Assembly (NCBI GenBank): GCA_000697335.1
Contig: JNEM01012258.1
Coordinates: forward strand, 1-13,547
Reading direction: 5' to 3'
Origin: Conidiobolus incongruus B7586
Lineage: Eukaryota > Entomophthoromycota > Entomophthoromycetes > Entomophthorales > Conidiobolaceae
DNA length: 13,547 nucleotides
Position numbers and translations under genes: made by a program. The notes below the pieces were generated by a model. That model did not search any database. It worked only from the letters and a program-made list of their open reading frames with translations, and was not told the origin of the DNA. This document shows, in pieces, positions 11,253 to 13,547 of the stretch (positions are counted from its first letter, which is position 1; every line of letters starts with the position of its first letter).

Positions 11253-12238
11253 ACATATATCTCATATTACTACTACAATAATTAACATCTTTATTTATTA
11301 ATATATCTATTCTCATTATTCACTAATATACCTGTTGGTAAAAATTAATAATTAATTTTTTAATAATATATGATATGTTTAGAATAAAATTGTATAATTC
11401 AATTCTTTTAAAGCAAATTGTTGTATTAACATCAACACTTAATAATATTAATACTTTTTATTTTATATAGTATCACTCTAATCTCGTATAGTATTTGACC
11501 TATCCAAAGATATTATTAGAATAATAAAAATTATATAATCCAAATCTTTAGGCGATCATAAAATTGCAAGATTGCTAAAAAATACCATTATTATTGTTTA
11601 TAACATATAATTCAAAATCTAATGTATATCATTTAATATAATTATCCATTTCTATATCCTAAATATAATAAAATAAGATAAAACCAATCTATCATAGGTA
11701 GAATAGAAAATCAATATCCAATTATATTATGTATTTATTTGAGCTTTATTTTTAACATAATTACTTATTATCTCTCTTTTAACTAATGATTAATTTTATA
11801 GTGAACTTTATATATGAATATTAGTTTTACATTTATCAAATAATCCAAAATTCTAATAGAGCGATTTCTATACTTTATACATATCATTATCAAAATTCAT
11901 ATTTTGAAAAATAAAAACTAATTGAATTACATTCTCAATATATATTATTGCTTAATATAGTTTTTATAAACAATTTCAATTCTGTTATTTATAACTCAGT
12001 TTCCAGTTTTTTATATTTAAAATATATTTGAACAAGAACAAAGATTATTGATTTTAGATATTGAATATATAGTTTAATTCTGATCAGAATTTGGGCTTTA
12101 GAAATTATTACCAGATTCTAAGTTAAAATATCTTTTATATTTTAAAAGTGTTTAAATATATATCATTTTATTTTCTATTATTTCAGATTTTATTTTATTA
12201 TGTAATTTCTTAAAAATTATTCAATATATTCTGAATTA
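11253..12238. other. AT-rich spacer between the phosphate permease and the transposon
   Basis: About 1 kb with no coding signal, RNA gene or repeat that I can support. It should contain the permease 3' untranslated region. The right end is the target flank of the transposon, ending in TATA before its terminal repeat. Confidence 0.65.
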
Positions 12239-12254
12239 TACACTAGCCTGCAAA

Positions 12255-12445
12255 AGTGAGTCATAAAATTAAAAATATATATATTTCTATTAATATCTTA
12301 ATCAATTCTAATTTAAATAAACTTATATAAAACTATGTAATTAATATATATTTTTTATTTATAATATAATATATATAGTTAAATTTAATTAATTATTAAT
12401 TGATATATTAATACTAAAAGTATACTTACAGTGAGTTATAAATTT
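12255..12445. repeat. Pair of direct repeats inside the transposon end (IR/DR-like)
   Basis: AGTGAGTCATAAAATT (12255-12270) and AGTGAGTTATAAATTT (12430-12445) match at 14 of 16 bases and lie 175 bases apart in the same orientation. Sleeping Beauty and related Tc1 elements carry two transposase-binding direct repeats about 165 bases apart in each end. The one C/T difference at TCA/TTA fits the mutation bias seen in the transposase. An alternative is that 12429 is the true end and 12241 belongs to a second, related copy. Confidence 0.5.
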
Positions 12446-12470
12446 GTAGGTTTTAGTATTGATAGAAAAA

Positions 12471-13490
12471 TTAATATCTAGTATATCTATCTTTTGCTTT
12501 TCTAACTTCTTTAAGTTTATAAGGTATAGAGTCAACTAACTTCTTACATTAAACAAAACTAATATTATTCTAAGCTTCTTAAATATACTTTTAAAGTTAA
12601 TTTAAATTTTTTGCTAGGGGGAAAACTTTAATTGATTTTTTTAGCTAATCCTAAAGATATTTAATTAGGTTAAAATTAAAAGATTAAGGAGGTTATTTTA
12701 TAATAGTTATTTTGTTATTTTTAAGCTATTTAATAGTAGAATTTATAGTATAACAAGGTGTATTATCTTGTTAGAAAACAATATTTGATTTTTTTAATCT
12801 ATACCACTCAATAGTTTTTTTCAATTCATTGTTTAAAATACTTTAATACATTTTAGTATTAATTCCCCCATTAACTTTATAAAGATACCTTATACCTAAA
12901 GATAATATATATCCCTAAACTATAATCAACCCACTATTGTATTTTTAGGTTATAATAACATAATAGTTATAAAGTAGTTTTTTATCTTTTTTAAAATATC
13001 TAACTTTTTTATTAAATTTATTAAGATATATCTTTGTTTCATTAAACTAAATAACTTTACTCTAGTTAATTTTAGTTTAACTTTAGTATTAATATTTAAA
13101 CTCCCACTTAATTTTATAGTGAGACTTTTTTAGTTAAGGGTGTTTTTTCTTAAAGTGTGAGTAATATTTATTCTAATGTAAAACATATATAATAGTGTTA
13201 ATACTAACTAATATTCTTATATAGTCTTATAATTCTTGTTGTACTTTTATAGTAGTATTATATTTACTTATATTAACTAATCTACAAATATATTTTTTAT
13301 CATATTTATCTATAATTTTAATATACTTAAGTTTTAGTTTAGGTGTTTCTTTAACATTTTTTTAATAACCCTAACTATAATAGATTAACTAACACTAATA
13401 ATTCTAACAATCTCATGAGTTGATTTATTTTCATTATAAAGTTGAATAATATATAAATGAACTTTTTTAGAGAGAGATTTAAGTATTATA
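12471..13490 (-). pseudogene. Tc1-type DD34E transposase, hypermutated remnant
   Basis: Reading down from about 13483: an N-terminal helix-turn-helix region (LSKKVHLYIIQLYNENKSTHE), a second DNA-binding part, then the catalytic core. The DDE positions are visible. The first Asp is now Asn at 13041-13043, in FNETKI where the family has SDETK. The second Asp is intact in QDNTPC (12765-12767). The Glu, 34 residues later, is now Lys at 12660-12662, where the family has NPIENLW. The C-terminal tail KEVRKAKDRYTRY ends at TAA (12471-12473). From about 13350 to the end one frame is kept, with a single frame slip at a seven-base A run (13357-13363 on the plus strand). That frame holds 22 stops, with one more before the slip; all are TAA or TAG. 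Changes at conserved Trp, Gln, Asp, Glu, Pro and Met codons are C-to-T or G-to-A. The start codon is not identifiable. Confidence 0.9.
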
Positions 13491-13547
13491 ATATTAATTT
13501 TAAAATATTAGCTTAATAGTTTTATAATATATATAATACAACAAAAG

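Larger units (their letters stand above)
12239..13547 (-). mobile_element. Tc1/mariner (DD34E) transposon, 3' part, decayed; runs off the window
   Basis: The left end, CACTAGCCTGCAAAAGTGAG from 12241, resembles Tc1-type terminal repeats (CAGTGGCYTGCAAAAG in many copies) and is preceded by TA, the family's target site. A related sequence, CAGTGAGTTATAAA, recurs at 12429, about 175 bases inside. Between the inner copy and the window edge lies a minus-strand transposase remnant. The other end with its terminal repeat lies beyond 13547, so total length and target duplication cannot be checked. Tc1 elements move by cut-and-paste. This copy cannot make transposase, although its left end might still be usable in trans. 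Confidence 0.85.

Overview
This is a very AT-rich eukaryotic window. Gene-free stretches are roughly 10-20% G+C, judged by eye. The two intact protein genes and the tRNA are much richer, about 40-48% G+C in sampled lines. The best guess is the nuclear genome of a fungus, possibly an early-diverging, AT-rich lineage. The reasons are a fungal-style DAHP synthase with a very short GT-AG intron, a PHO89/PHO-4-type phosphate permease, a eukaryotic tRNA-Pro(AGG) with internal A and B boxes, and a decayed Tc1-type transposon. Genus and phylum cannot be settled from this sequence. The genetic code is standard.

Layout. 1-3120 is AT-rich DNA with no gene. 3121-4418 holds the promoter and the two-exon gene for type I 3-deoxy-D-arabino-heptulosonate-7-phosphate (DAHP) synthase, the first step of the shikimate pathway. 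5044-5115 (minus) is tRNA-Pro(AGG), followed by a poly-T terminator. 5882-6612 is an isolated island of higher G+C that reads as a broken, unrecognised protein gene on the plus strand. 6613-9380 is again empty. 9387-9625 carries candidate promoter elements, and 9759-11252 is an intact, intron-free sodium-phosphate symporter of the PiT family. 11253-12238 is AT-rich spacer. 12239 to the window edge is the 3' part of a minus-strand Tc1 (DD34E) transposon.

The genes are not an operon and share no pathway: one makes aromatic amino-acid precursors, one imports phosphate, one is translational. I found no undescribed multi-gene system here. The most striking signal is how the transposon decayed. Its reading frame is almost free of indels, yet it holds more than twenty in-frame stops. 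All are TAA or TAG and none TGA, and Trp, Gln, Asp and Glu codons at known family motifs have changed by C-to-T or G-to-A. That pattern fits repeat-induced point mutation (RIP) or a similar cytosine-mutation process. The 3' part of the 5882-6612 pseudogene also has only TAA/TAG stops. Second in interest is the DAHP synthase intron, whose correct acceptor lies ten bases beyond a decoy AG.
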